Translations under genes and position numbers: made by a program
In this document: positions 25,322 through 35,820 of the stretch, piece after piece
Numbering within the stretch: the stretch's first letter is position 1
Layout: the number at the start of each line of letters is the position of its first letter
The notes under the pieces: generated by a model
What the model was told of the DNA's origin: nothing
Seen by the model: only the letters and a program-made list of their open reading frames with translations
Database searches by the model: none
Source of the DNA: Sternotherus odoratus
Taxonomy: Eukaryota; Chordata; Testudines; Kinosternidae
Length of the DNA stretch: 64,000 nt
Reading direction: 5' to 3'
Assembly (NCBI GenBank): GCA_032164245.1
Contig: JAVMKO010000022.1
Coordinates: forward strand, 12,027,845-12,091,844

Positions 25322-25980
25322 CCTCTAGTAAGCAGAGGAAACAAAGCCAAACTCACCAACCATTAAACTCCTTGGAACTGGCTTCTCAAAAAGCAAACAT
25401 ATAGGGACCCTGAATATTGGATTGGGTCTATGAATAAAACAATGTTTTATTAAGTTACTATTAAATTTCAATTGACTAGCAATTGGAATACATAGGAGCA
25501 GACATATTCCTGAAAGTAATTGGTTTTCCACATCTGCCTTGCTTTCTAATTGGACTAATTACTGCAGTGTAGGATCATGTTCACTGCTCTCTAGAAAGCC
25601 GGAAACCCTGATTTACAGCGAGAGGAGGAGCAATTAGAGGGAATTAATTCATAAGGCAACATATAAATAAATCACATTATGAGAAGGCAGCAGTATAATT
25701 ATTGTGACTGGTGGCTCCCTTGTGGAGAAACTTCACTCAAACCTAAACCAAGCTGCTCAACTCTCCCAGGAATCTACCACAGCTTCTCCAATTTCACGAA
25801 GCATGGACTACCAATTTTATTTTTAAGGCTTAAATTGAGGCACAATGTCAAAAACAATATGATCTAACACTCCTCCTTCAGCTGAGAAAAACAATCGAAT
25901 CATTGACACCTTGATGTTTGTCCTTTGCCTGGATTATATGTAATATAATAGGGATAAAATATACTGTACCAGATGCAACT
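25322..25980. other. Non-coding stretch with homeodomain-rich patches
   Basis: 25535-25570 and 25615-25680 contain CTAATTGGACTAATTAC, GCAATTAG and GGAATTAATTC in otherwise complex sequence. No gene or repeat is recognised. Confidence 0.35.
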
Positions 25981-26085
25981 TCAAACAAGAGGCTTTTGAA
26001 TTGTGTGTGAGTACAATTCTCCCCCGTGTCTCTCTCAAACAAGAGGCTTTTGAATTGTGTGTGGGTACAATTCTCCTCCTCTCTC
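25981..26085. repeat. 54-bp tandem duplication
   Basis: The unit TCAAACAAGAGGCTTTTGAA followed by TTGTGTGTGAGTACAATTCT occurs at 25981 and again at 26035. Within the shared 43 bp only one substitution is obvious (GTGTGA versus GTGTGG). The near identity implies a recent local duplication. It is not coding. Confidence 0.9.
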
Positions 26086-26512
26086 AGAAAGCAGTCCGCA
26101 CATTCTGGGTGATAATATGCTTTTTAGCTAACAAGAATACCATTTTAAACTCCAGGATTTTAGATGATCCAGCCATTTGGGTTAATAATTCATCTCTCTC
26201 TGTATGCACTTACAGGCTGTGGTCCTACCATGCAGATGGAGATCAGACATCTCTTTGCTATTCTGGCAAGCTGTGAAAGGTACTCTACCAAGGGTGAGCG
26301 CCTCATCTGCTTGTTATTAGTCTTACCCCAAGTGTCATTCCCGTCAAGTCATTAGGGTCTTTGATGTTCCTCTCTCAAGCATCTCCTGCTAAGAATAATG
26401 CCTCCTTGTGCACATGTGTGTCAGGTAGTATCTGAAAAATACACACTGCCTTGTTTATGAACAAGGATATTTTTCTCTGATGAACAAGTGATTTTTCTCT
26501 GGATGTTTCACA
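26086..26512. other. Non-coding stretch
   Basis: No gene or repeat recognised between the tandem duplication and the CR1 tail. Confidence 0.4.
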
Positions 26513-27130
26513 GCTTCATAGATTGAAAATCCAGAAGGGACCATTATGATCATCTAGTCTGACCTCTTGTATAACAGGCAATAAAACTTCCCCAAAATAA
26601 TTTGTAGAGCACATGGTTTAGAAAACATCCTATCCTGATATAAAAATAGTAAGTGATGAAGAGTCCCCCACAACCCTTGGTAAGTTGTTCCAAAAGTTAA
26701 TTACTCCCACTGTTAAACATGTATGTCTTGTTGCCAGTCTGAATATGTCTAGCTTCAACTTCCAGCCATTTGTTCATGTTATACCTTTCTCTACTAGATT
26801 GCACCCATTATTAAACATTTGTTCCCCATGTAGGTACTTTTAGACTGATCAAGTCACCCCTTAACCTTCTCTGTTAAATAGATTGAACTTCTTGAGTCTA
26901 TCCCTGCAAGGCATGTATTCTAGTCCTTTCATCATTCTTGTGGCTCTTCTCTGAACCCACTCCAGTTTTTCAACATATTTCTTGAATTTTGGACACCAAA
27001 ACTGGATACACTATTCCAGAAGCAATTGCACTAGTGCCAAATACCAAGGTCAAACAACATCTCTACTCCACTCAAGATTCCCCTGTTTATGCATCCAAGA
27101 ATTGCATTAGCTCTTTTGACCACAGTGTGG
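26513..27130 (-). mobile_element. CR1 LINE 3' portion, antisense (about 620 bp)
   Basis: Begins AGCTTCATAGATTGAAAATC, AGAAGGGACCATTATGATCA and TCTAGTCTGACCTCTTGTAT, and proceeds through CCCACAACCCTTGGTAAGTT, CACCCCTTAACCTTCTCTGT, CTCTTCTCTGAACCCACTCC and ATTGCATTAGCTCTTTTGACC. This is the reverse complement of the CR1 3' UTR followed by the C-terminal end of its ORF2. It is the longest CR1 piece here. Indels break any frame, so it is dead. Confidence 0.85.
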
Positions 27131-27559
27131 AAGAGAATTCTCTTATTATTGATGGTGTTCTCCCAAAACTGAATTTTTCTGAGAATCCCTTCCCGCAAAA
27201 GACTGTTGGGATGATTTTTCCTCTAAAACACATCAATTTTCATAAAAGGGATTAATTATTTTGCAGCTAGCTCTGAGAGGCCATACATTGTGGGTGAAAT
27301 CATGTCCCCATAATGGTCAATGGCAAAGCTTCCATTCATTTCGGGATGGTTTCTAAAGCCCTTGGGTTTGCCAGGAAAAGACTATTCTATTCCTCACCAC
27401 TCCCTTTTTCCGTGGCCAGCTGTCTCCCCTGCCAATTCAACAGTATGATCATTCTGATAAAAGTACATTTCACCCTCCCTTCCAAAAGTTTCACTGGTTG
27501 AGGAGGGGAGGATGAAATTGGGTAACTGTGTAAAAAGGCATTCCCTACCTGCAGGGGAA
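27131..27559. other. Non-coding stretch
   Basis: May still include diverged CR1 sequence at its left end. No gene is supported. Confidence 0.4.
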
Positions 27560-27569
27560 CTGGGCTTTT

Positions 27570-27698
27570 AGAAGTGAAAGTCCTGTGGCACCTTAAAGAC
27601 TAACTAAAGTATTGAAGCATAAGCTTTCGTGGGCTAATACCCACTTCGTCGGATGCATGCTTCTGCAATTCCAGACTAACATGGCTACCTCTCTGATT
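27570..27698 (-). mobile_element. Rearranged SINE: head joined to an inverted body
   Basis: A 10-bp target duplication, CTGGGCTTTT, is at 27560-27569 and 27699-27708. On the minus strand the insertion starts with the family head (AATCAGAGAGGTAGCCATGT...GTCTGGAAT). It then continues with the body in the opposite direction (GCATCCGACGAAGTGGGTAT...TCTTTAAGGTGCCACAGGAC). In a normal copy, such as 32654-32797, head and body have the same direction. The intact duplication indicates that the inversion arose during insertion. Confidence 0.8.
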
Positions 27699-27708
27699 CT
27701 GGGCTTTT

Positions 27709-29740
27709 GGAGGTTCCAGGGCTGTAGCACTAACACTATTTCTGTCTGTTGCTCTCCTTTCAGTTACTCAAATCAGAAGCTGTTCACATGGAGCCAAGTG
27801 GAGTCACCTGTCAAGAGTAGGCATTCCAGTGCCATGCATATAGTTGGCACAAAAGTGGCATTTATTTCTTTTCCATCCCTAATAACAGTTGGTACCTGGC
27901 CAGTTGCCCTGTTTACCAGGATGCCAACCTGTATCAGAGTGTTGGCTTCATCTGATAATCACTATCTGAATTAACAGTGGGCATTCCATGCCAAAGGCAC
28001 TTGTTCCCTTTCAATGTTAGCTAGTCATTTTGCATTATATTGTGTCACATCACACACCGGAGCATGACAGGACTTAGCATAATATGATGTTATAGTTTAT
28101 GTCTGCAATGTGACACATCATAAATCCCTCACATCAGAGAGCCAAGCTTCACATTCAAACAATTACCCACTTTTAGCAGACGCTCAATCCATTAGGCATC
28201 AGGGTGATAAATTGCCAGCTCAGACAGGTGGAAACATATCCATCTCGATTTGCCATGCCTTTGCCATGGTAAATAAATACAACCATCAGTTACGGCGCTT
28301 GCTTGCTACATGGCACACTTTACGATTGGAATGGGGAGGGAGAAGGCATTAACACAAATTGTGGAAAAACAAAAAAATTGTAGCGGCATGGGTTTGTTAG
28401 AAATTTGCATGTAGTGGCTTTAACGCTTGCCATTATTTCTTCTTTGTTATGCAAGAGATCTCTTCCTGGGCCTTTTCCCAAGGATCAGCCTAGCCTCTGA
28501 TGTCTGTAAACATTTAAGGAATTTAATATTCTACCCAAAATATATATAATGGTACTCACAGCTCTACAGGATGTTTCAGGCTTTCCAAATTTATACTAGG
28601 AGAAATCCTGCCCTCACTGAAGTCAATGGCAAAACTCCCTCTGGGTCTAGTTCTCCACTGACTTGCGACCTGTATCATCGTTCACATCACAGCAAAGACA
28701 GTGCACACAGTGTGAAATGTGACCACCCTGATACATTACGTTCATGGTAGTGGTGATTCAGGCCCCTTGTGCTTGAACTGGCATGGCATTGCTCCAATTT
28801 TATGCCTGTATATTTCCACTGCAATCACTAGAGTTACACTGGCAAAAAAAATGGAACTAATGCAGTGGGGAACGAGACCAGATGCGTGCGTATGCAGTTT
28901 CTAAAAACATCCTTACTGATTTTAGCCTCCAAATAAGTATACAAAAAGAAGTGACTATATCCACACTGCTCTCAGCCGGATAGGCTATCAGAAATAATGG
29001 GAGTCAGACATTTATTAAAGAAACAAAAGACTACCTATAAAAATATATTAGAATATCACAACAATGCAAGAGCTATTTCCAAGGTAAGTGAAATAGCTAA
29101 TAATGCACAGCTATTATTCTTTCATCATTGTTCAGCTGAAGGTTGAAGATTTTTAAACTGCAATTATCCACAATAGATTTGCATTGAAATAAGATCCTCT
29201 GCTACATTTCTCACTCCTCCTGCCCTCCTTTCAGATGAAGAGTTGGGGAGAGACAGAAAATATCATTAATAAACTAGAGACAGATTTTTTTTAAAATGTC
29301 CAGGGAGCCAGATACTGTATCAAGCAAGGCAACAAAGGAAGAGCCTCACACTACTTTGTCAATTTGAGGAGGAAGCAGAAACTTGAGTGGTCATGATTAA
29401 AAGTCTACCACACCAAAATCACTCTCCCTGGGACAGATCCTCATCTGGTGTAGATCAAGTTAGCCACATACTCTTTAACGGAGCCACGGAAATTTACCAG
29501 TCAGTGAATCATTCCTGCCATTGGCAAGCACTGCTCAGCGGCGTGAGGAAGGTTTTGCACCATCAGGGTCGCAAATTCTGTCTCCAACCCTCATGCTCAG
29601 GAGCTGGCATGGGGAGAAGACGGAAGAAATTCTCACTCTGAGATAATTACTCCATAGCCTTCCTTTGGACTTCTAGCTACAACAGGCGCTCTAGTCCTAT
29701 TCAGAGGTCATTAACAATAAGATGACCTAGCTGTTATGTA
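27709..29740. other. Non-coding stretch with palindromic remnants
   Basis: Positions 28600-28690 (AATCCTGCCCTCACTGAAGT, CAATGGCAAAACTCC) and about 28780-28880 are degraded copies of the ACTTCAATGG palindromic families. No gene, RNA or other mobile element is supported. Confidence 0.45.
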
Positions 29741-29744
29741 GCAA

Positions 29745-29837
29745 TTTTTCTCTATAGATCTCAAAGCACAAAGATGATAAGTTTCATAGTTATGAATGGA
29801 AGAACTGTAACACAGGAAATGGTTTCATGTAGCAGAC
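29745..29837 (-). mobile_element. MIR-type SINE, antisense, left part interrupted by an LTR
   Basis: ATAGATCTCAAAGCACAAAG through TGTAACACAGGAAATGG matches a degraded antisense MIR. The matching continuation (CTAGAAACCAGGTCCAGTGC) lies beyond the LTR at 30588-30650. The split supports insertion of the LTR into this MIR. Confidence 0.45.
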
Positions 29838-30587
29838 GTGAGTGAGGACCCTTCGGCCCTACATAAAATTAGGCCCTCAGTCCCCTGCCTCCTTCTAGAT
29901 ATTGACAGTCACTCAGACCACAGACAGCCGTACAATGTGGCCGAGATAACGGCGTAAACACCCCGAGCGGCCCCCGCCAGCGTTGTATTGCGGTTTAATG
30001 AGGAAGTGTCAGACGTCACAAATGTCATAGCAACCCGACCAGAATAGAGCCAGACTCCCAGGTCGGCTCCCCGCCAGTGCTGTATTGTGGTCCAGAATGG
30101 AGCCAGACTCCCAGGTCGGCCCCCCGCCGGTAATGTATTGCTGTATTCGGAACCAGGGAAAGACTCAAAGATTACCACTTGAGCTCTCTCCCTTAAAAGC
30201 ATAAGGAATAGGTACCTTGGAATAGAGTAGAGTAAGGCCTAAGGAACTCAGACTGTCTTAAACACAATAGCAGCATTAACATATGTATGTCAAATGGTAA
30301 AATCTTGTCTTAGTCTATAAATGTATGTGTAGGAAATAAGAGTTAAAGTAAATAAACGTTAAAGATAGATAAGTGCCTGTATTATGTGATTTAAACCTAA
30401 CAGATTATAAGTAAAATCTTTGTTTATTGAATAAACTGTCTGCCTCAGAGTTATTGCTCCATGCTCCAGTATTCATAAGTATCCAACCCCCCTGGCCCGA
30501 ACCATAAAAGCCGTGATCCCGCAGATAGGCCCGAACGAGTAACCCATAACTTAAGAGGGGTCGGTCATCTGCTCTGACACTGTTGCA
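29838..30587 (+). mobile_element. Probable solo LTR of an endogenous retrovirus (about 750 bp)
   Basis: A 6-bp repeat GCAGAC flanks the segment (29832-29837 and 30588-30593). The segment starts GTGAGTGAGG and ends CTGTTGCA, close to the TG...CA rule. Inside are 53-bp direct repeats at 30039 and 30092, with a partial third copy at about 29966-29994. These look like U3 enhancer repeats. Downstream are a polyadenylation signal AATAAA (30430-30435) and a U5-like tail. No gag, pol or env is adjacent, so this would be a solo LTR left by recombination. Exact ends are uncertain by a base or more. Confidence 0.5.
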
Positions 30588-30650
30588 GCAGACACTGGAT
30601 GAGTCAGGCCTAGAAACCAGGTCCAGTGCCTTGCCTGCTGGGCCAATTGC
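30588..30650 (-). mobile_element. MIR-type SINE, antisense, right part
   Basis: GGATGAGTCAGGCCTAGAAACC then AGGTCCAGTGCCTTGCC fits the antisense MIR and continues the piece at 29745-29837. Confidence 0.45.
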
Positions 30651-31590
30651 CTTTCATTCATTTGCCACTTTGGAGCTGTTTATATTTATCCATACTCATT
30701 TGCTCCATCCTGGCAGTAAAGCTCAACTCTTTACACAGCTTAAGCTATTTAAAGTCAATTTCCCAATGAAGGTATTACAGACAAGATATTACCTGCTTTG
30801 TTTTTTTTCCCCTGGACTCTTAATAGCTGTGGTTTACTGAAAAATTACAGGGCTATGTTCATATTGCAGTATAATTCAAAGGAAGGGAGAGCATCTTTCT
30901 AGAACGTTATGCTTGAAAAACAAAGGAGAGCTTTGTCAAACCACTGATGTTCCCTTTTCACTTAAAAGCTTTCCAATTTACTTACAAATTATAGGGTTTT
31001 TCAATGGAAATGAACCACACTAGAGAACACTTTTGCCTTGCCCAAATTAGCAGGAACCATTGGATAAACTGACCAAAAAAGCCAAACAATCTGGATGCAA
31101 TGAATATTTAAGAACTGAGCCTGTTTACGGTAATTATTCTGATTGGTGAACTCTGAGGTTATTAAATGCTTCTGAATTGATGGTGGGGTTTGCTCGCACG
31201 TTTTTACTTTCTGAATGCAGAGAAACTGTTCTCGGATACTTAGCTTTACAGTATCCTCTGTTAGAATTAACTAAGGGGATGAAATGTAGCTACATATGCT
31301 CACATACCTCTGGGAAATCTCTTGCTGAAGAAACAAATCATATGTGGCAGAAGTAGAGGCATTCACTAGAAAACTGAATGAGAGAGCACAATCAACCAAT
31401 TTCTGTGCAAATTACCTGGCTTGTTGCAGCTACTTATAAAACAAATTTAAAGTTCATTCAGTTCTGCTCCCCCTTTTTCCACCCCCCTCCCCTTCCAAAA
31501 CATCATTGAATTTATGTTCAGTTTACAATGGAAAATGTATAGAGGAAAAGGCTAAGCTGGCAGTAATAATCATAGTAATTGTTAGGTACA
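30651..31590. other. Non-coding stretch
   Basis: No gene or identifiable repeat. A+T-rich, complex sequence. Confidence 0.4.
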
Positions 31591-31593
31591 CGG

Positions 31594-31715
31594 GAAATGC
31601 AGATACCGGATCTGACCAAATGTTCCTTCTAGTCCAGTATCCTGTCTCCTTGGGTGTTTTTTTAAAATCCTTTACTATTGTGATTCTGGAGATTCATGTC
31701 CAATCCCTGCTAGAC
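31594..31715 (-). mobile_element. CR1 LINE 3' fragment, antisense
   Basis: GCAGATACCGGATCTGACCA, TTCTAGTCCAGTATCCTGTC and a following A+T-rich part resemble the antisense CR1 subfamily phrase GGATCAGACCAATGGTCC...CCAGTATCCTGTCTC. Another copy is at 49887-50000. Confidence 0.65.
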
Positions 31716-31834
31716 TAAGCTACAATGATACATTGCGGGAATGAGTTCCAGGCAAAGGGTGCATTGTGTGAGAAAGTTGTTATATGGCACTTTTTACCCA
31801 AAGGTCCCAAAGTCTTTTACGAAGGAGAGAAGAA

Positions 31835-31975
31835 TCATTTTACAAATGGATAAACTGAGCTGCAGAGAAGAGGCGATTAGCCCAAGGTCACATGGCAAAT
31901 CAGTAGTGAAGCCAGCAATACAGCCTGGGACTCCTGGCCTCTCGTCCAATGCTCTATCCACGGGATCACACTGAC
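31835..31975 (-). mobile_element. MIR-type SINE, antisense
   Basis: TTTACAAATGGATAAACTGA, CCCAAGGTCACATGGCAAAT, CAGCCTGGGACTCCTGGCCT and GCTCTATCCACGGGATCAC are the antisense MIR phrases in order. Confidence 0.85.
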
Positions 31976-32313
31976 CCCTCATTTTTGTACTCTCTGTCCC
32001 AAGGGCTCCCTAAATAATTTGATATGGCAAAGCTATTTTAGAGCATCTTTATTCCTTTCCCATTGAACAGGATTATTTGGAGTGTTTGAACCCAGGGTTT
32101 TAGTTCAGCTGCTTAGAGAGACAGTCAAGGAAATTTGGATTCGTGTTCAAACTTCTTCTGAGTTCAGCGGTGTTTAGACCCAGGCAGAGGACAGAAAGCA
32201 AACAGGTTTCAGATTCCTATCAATACCCCGATTTTCCAAGGGACCACATACCGGCAGCTCCCACTGACCTCACAGGATATGCTTCTTTGTATCTTTCCAC
32301 ATATGGAAGTTAA
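31976..32313. other. Non-coding stretch
   Basis: Contains a worn piece of the CAGCTCCCACTGACC palindromic repeat near 32225-32275. Nothing else recognised. Confidence 0.4.
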
Positions 32314-33162
32314 TTACTCTGAAATTATGAGAGCTTTTTCACAATGCTGAGCCCAAACGTGGGACCTTTTTGTTTTCTTTCTTCTCTTCTTTTGAGTCTG
32401 GCAGTGGCCATCCTCAGAGAAGGCAGCACAGCGATGGGACTGCACTGTGGTATCACAGGCCCAAACACTGCGCGTGACAAGTTCAACCCCCTGCAGCAGT
32501 TTATTCACTTCAGGATTCCTAGCAGCATCTGCTTCTTCCTTGAATACATCTTCTGCTTTAATGAGAGATTCTGGAACTTCTGGAGATTGAAGGGCAGGGA
32601 GCTGAATAAGCACTTCTGGTCTGTGTCCCCTAGTGTGAAACACTATTTTAAACAACAGTAAACAAACTGCTTGCATCCGATGAAGTGGGTATTAGCCCGT
32701 GCAAGCTTATGCTTCAATACTTTAGTCAGTCTTTAAGGTGCCACAGGACTGTTACCTCTGCTATTCCAGACTAACACGGCTACCTCTCTGATTCTTGACT
32801 ATTTTAAACCACTGTTAATATCTCACAACTTTAAATCGTTTACCTTCTCTGCCCTTTGGTGTGTGCTCAGAACGGAGGAAATCTGGGTACTTATGCCCCG
32901 AATAGGGATTTCCATTCTCCATTTCTTTAGGAGTTTCACATGCTTTGGCTCAGTCCTTCTGCACCTGTTTGCCATCTTGTCTCTTATATTCTGCCAACTG
33001 CTTCAATTCCCTCAAGGAAGAAGCTGGAAGCATTGAAACACAAAATGCTATGATAATTACATTGTCAACATCTTTCCTCAAACCAGCGTGAAAAAATGGT
33101 TAGGGATTAATCTGAATTAAACTGCCCCTGTATCTTCCTGGCTTCTTGGAATCAAACACAAT
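32314..33162 (-). pseudogene. Decayed coding-like frame of unknown identity, split by a SINE
   Basis: On the minus strand one reading frame runs from 33162 to a TAA near 32314 once the SINE at 32654-32797 and one copy of its target duplication are removed. It has about 230 codons with only three internal stops (a TAA in the first 25 codons, a TGA after VQKD, a TAA after KVVRY). Random DNA of this composition should give about ten or more. The frame stays in phase across the SINE. It is rich in charged residues, with phrases such as SLRELKQLAEYKRQDGK and a basic KKRRKKTKR near the end. I do not recognise the protein. It could be a processed gene copy or part of an old retroelement. No poly(A) tail or introns were seen. 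Confidence 0.35.
32654..32797 (-). mobile_element. Full-length SINE copy with 12-bp target duplication
   Basis: The target duplication ACTATTTTAAAC lies at 32642-32653 and 32798-32809. On the minus strand the element reads, in order, head (AATCAGAGAGGTAGCCGTGT), CAGTCCTGTGGCACCTTAAAG, AGTATTGAAGCATAAGCTT, GGGCTAATACCCACTTCATC and a 3' end at GGATGCAAGCAGTTTG. This is the reference structure for the rearranged copies at 5382, 27570 and 62522. The family is common in turtles and related reptiles; I cannot name its tRNA or 5S ancestor from sequence. Confidence 0.85.
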
Positions 33163-33325
33163 TACTTACAAATATGAAATATGACATGCATTTTACTTCC
33201 ACCACCAAGAGTGGTGTCTTGAAATGGATGGGAAAAAAGGTGCATAAGACAACTTAATTGCTTCAAAGGGCCAAAATAGGGGCATCTTGGGTTGCTGGGA
33301 AGATTTCTTCATTATTTTGACTAAG
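33163..33325. other. Non-coding stretch
   Basis: No gene or clear repeat recognised. Confidence 0.4.
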
Positions 33326-33326
33326 A

Positions 33327-33413
33327 TTTTCAAAAGTGACTAGCGGTTTCTGAATCAGGCCCCCTTCAGGTGTCTCAAACACGGTACCACAAATCACTAG
33401 CCACTTTTGCAAA
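33327..33413. repeat. Palindromic repeat (TTTTCAAAAGTGACTAG family)
   Basis: Left arm 33327-33350 (TTTTCAAAAGTGACTAGCGG) pairs with right arm 33391-33413 (AATCACTAGCCACTTTTGC). A second copy is at 38840-38965. In full-length copies the arms carry GGTGTCTCAA, here seen at 33369-33378. Confidence 0.75.
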
Positions 33414-33479
33414 CTTTGCCGTAAATATACATGATTTGTATATACAGTTCTGTATACAACCTGAAGAGGGGAAATGTCT

Positions 33480-33730
33480 GTGCAGGGATTCAGGAGTCCT
33501 GGGGTCTGCTTAGGGTGACCAGATAAATAGGGACGTGGTGGGGGTAATAGGCACCTATGTAAGACAAAGCCCCGAATATTGGGACTGTCCCTATAAAATT
33601 GAGACATCTAGTCACCCTAGTTCTGCTCCTGCCTGCCACCTGATTTAGTAGCTGACCTTGGACAAATCACTTGACCAAGTCCCTGTGCCACAGTTCCCCT
33701 TTCTAGTCCGTGGAAATACATTGGTTCAAC
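33480..33730 (+). mobile_element. MIR-type SINE, sense, interrupted by a hAT MITE
   Basis: CAGGAGTCCTGGGGTCTG (33491-33508) precedes the insertion. After it the MIR core resumes: CTCCTGCCTGCCACCTGATT, GCTGACCTTGGACAAATCAC, CTGTGCCACAGTTCCCC. Removing 33511-33619 and one 8-bp repeat restores a continuous MIR. Confidence 0.8.
33511..33619. mobile_element. hAT-type MITE (109 bp) nested in a MIR
   Basis: Left end TAGGGTGACCAGAT and right end ATCTAGTCACCCTA are inverted repeats with one mismatch. Flanks GGTCTGCT (33503-33510) and GTTCTGCT (33620-33627) form an 8-bp duplication with one mismatch, the hallmark of hAT insertion. The interior phrases GGGACTGTCCCTATAAAATT and AGGCACCTATGT match a MITE I know from turtles and crocodilians. 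It has no coding capacity. Confidence 0.85.
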
Positions 33731-34889
33731 ACCAGGATAACGGAGACCAAAACCAGGGCCTATGAGTTTGGCTGCAGTGGGGAATTGCCCTGACTTCAGG
33801 CAGACACCATCCATGGGTGTCACTACCCCAGTGCAAGACCCCTAGCATTCATGGACAAAGCCATCGCTTGCACTGGTGGAACCAACCCCTGCTTGAAACT
33901 GGAGCAACCTGGAGTGATGCAAAGAGCAGCCTTACCTCTTTACAGTAGGGGTCTGTATGGTGCATCTACACAGGCAAATGGCAAAGGATCCTCACTGTAG
34001 GCAAAGCCGATGTCTATGGTTTATGCTTGAGTTCCTTCCATATAGATACGGGTATAAATGGTCGTGATTGTTATAATATTGGTGTTGTGGTAGAACCCCA
34101 ATTAGTGATCAGAGCCCCATGTTGCCAAACACCATGTACACATGACAAAAAGAGGGATTATGTCAGGACGGGGACTAAGTAGAAGAGAAGAGGTGGAGAC
34201 AGACAGACACGGGGAGCACAAGGTCAGAGTCCGAGGACAGTGGTTGTCTCAGTACCCCATTGTTGGGATTTTTAGTAGCGAGATTTATTTGTGCCAACCC
34301 TGTAATGGCAACCGGTATATTTAGAGCACTGGAACTAGGAGTCCTCTGCCTGAAATTTAAAATCAAAGCCAGCAACAGAGTTTCAGATTCACTGCTTGCT
34401 GAAAGACAACCCTATTAATCATCCTCACTTTACTCAGCTGTAAACTCCAATCATATTTAACTTAAGGCCTTCAAGGTTTCTCTTGTTGCTGCCACCAACA
34501 GACCCATAATATAAAGCTTTTTGGACGCATGGGGAAATCAAGGCAGTGTTTAGTATTCAGAAGAGAACAGATTCAAGCTCTAAATTATCTCTCTCTCTAT
34601 TTCTCATCTCATTATTTTTACCTCTGCAGGTGACAGACCGCTGCACCTGATGGAAATGGGGTGATGGGTTTCAGTGCCACTTTGAAAATCCCGCAGGAAG
34701 GATCATTTTAAACACTAATTGTTTCTGTTGAACTTTGGGACTCAGAGAAGAGCTAAAGTACAGAACATTCCAGATGAACCCCCTTCCTGCCTTCAGGAGA
34801 CCATGAGCTGACTCTGTAGTACACTTGTAACCAGTTTACACGGAGCATCTATTTGTCTAGATTTGGTATTCATGTGGCCCCCATTATCA
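33731..34889. other. Non-coding stretch
   Basis: No gene, RNA or well-defined repeat recognised. Confidence 0.4.
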
Positions 34890-35080
34890 TAGTAGAGCTT
34901 ATATTTATCCTCAGAACACCTCTGGTCAAGTAGGGAACTGCTATTATCCCCATTTTGCTGATCAGAAACAGCCAGAGTAAATGCCTTGCCCAAGGTCATA
35001 CAGGAAGTCTGTGGCAGAGCAAGAACTTGAACCCAGGTCTACAGAGACCCAGGCTAGCTCTCTAATTACTGAATTATGTT
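34890..35080 (-). mobile_element. MIR-type SINE, antisense
   Basis: ATTATCCCCATTTTGCTGAT, TGCCTTGCCCAAGGTCATAC, AAGTCTGTGGCAGAGCAAGA, TTGAACCCAGGTCTACAGAG: the antisense MIR core and tail in the correct order, among the best preserved MIR copies here. Confidence 0.9.
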
Positions 35081-35725
35081 CCCTCAAGGCTGTTTCTGCT
35101 TTTTTGAGGCTCCATTATGCCACCAGAGCTACATACAGGAGTTTTATCACAACACAGAACCAGTCCCCTACTCCCCTGCTGTAACCACTGAACAAAAAAA
35201 TTAGGAGATACTGAGATTGAAGTCAATGCTCTAAACCAGCAGCTTTTCTGGGAGCCGAAGATGAGGCTTTAAAATTTTCAACAATGAATACATTGAAAAT
35301 CTAATTTTAAGAATCATTTCTTCCAGTGGAGAGAAATCAACCTGGGAGTGACTTGTGTGCTTGCCTGGATTGATTACCAAGGGATCAAGACAGGTAACAG
35401 GAGACAAGCAGGAGTAAAATGAACATAGACAAGACTTGGGAGGAAGCTTGCAGCAGTTTTATAGCCCTTCGTGCACCTATCTGTCACCATTCCCTAGTAA
35501 TAAGCAGTGAAATTCACCTCTAATGACATTCACAGTGGTAGATGTTTTCCCAAATTTAGTCAAGTGATAATACAATGTGTTTAGTATGCAAAGAACGCCT
35601 TTGTGTAGCTCACCAGAACTTCAGTGTTTGTCAAGCTTTACAGAGTTTTCAGAGGAAACAAATTGTAATAATTATAGAAGGGAGCAACGAGAAAGGAATG
35701 CTTCCTGGCAATAATACAGTATTCT

Positions 35726-35726
<1 letters not shown>
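35081..35726. other. Non-coding stretch
   Basis: Nothing recognisable before the TG microsatellite. Confidence 0.4.

Positions 35727-35819
<93 letters not shown>
35727..35819. repeat. (TG)46 microsatellite
   Basis: About 46 uninterrupted TG dinucleotides. The purity and length imply an actively mutating locus. Apparent open frames of repeated Val-Cys or Thr-His on the two strands are artefacts. Long TG tracts can adopt left-handed Z-DNA. Confidence 0.97.

Positions 35820-35820
<1 letters not shown>

Noticed and set aside
29935..30572. Alternative LTR boundaries starting TGTGGCCGAG and ending GGTCGGTCA
   Set aside because: They obey TG...CA but lack matching flanks. The 29838-30587 version has a 6-bp flanking repeat and restores the split MIR.
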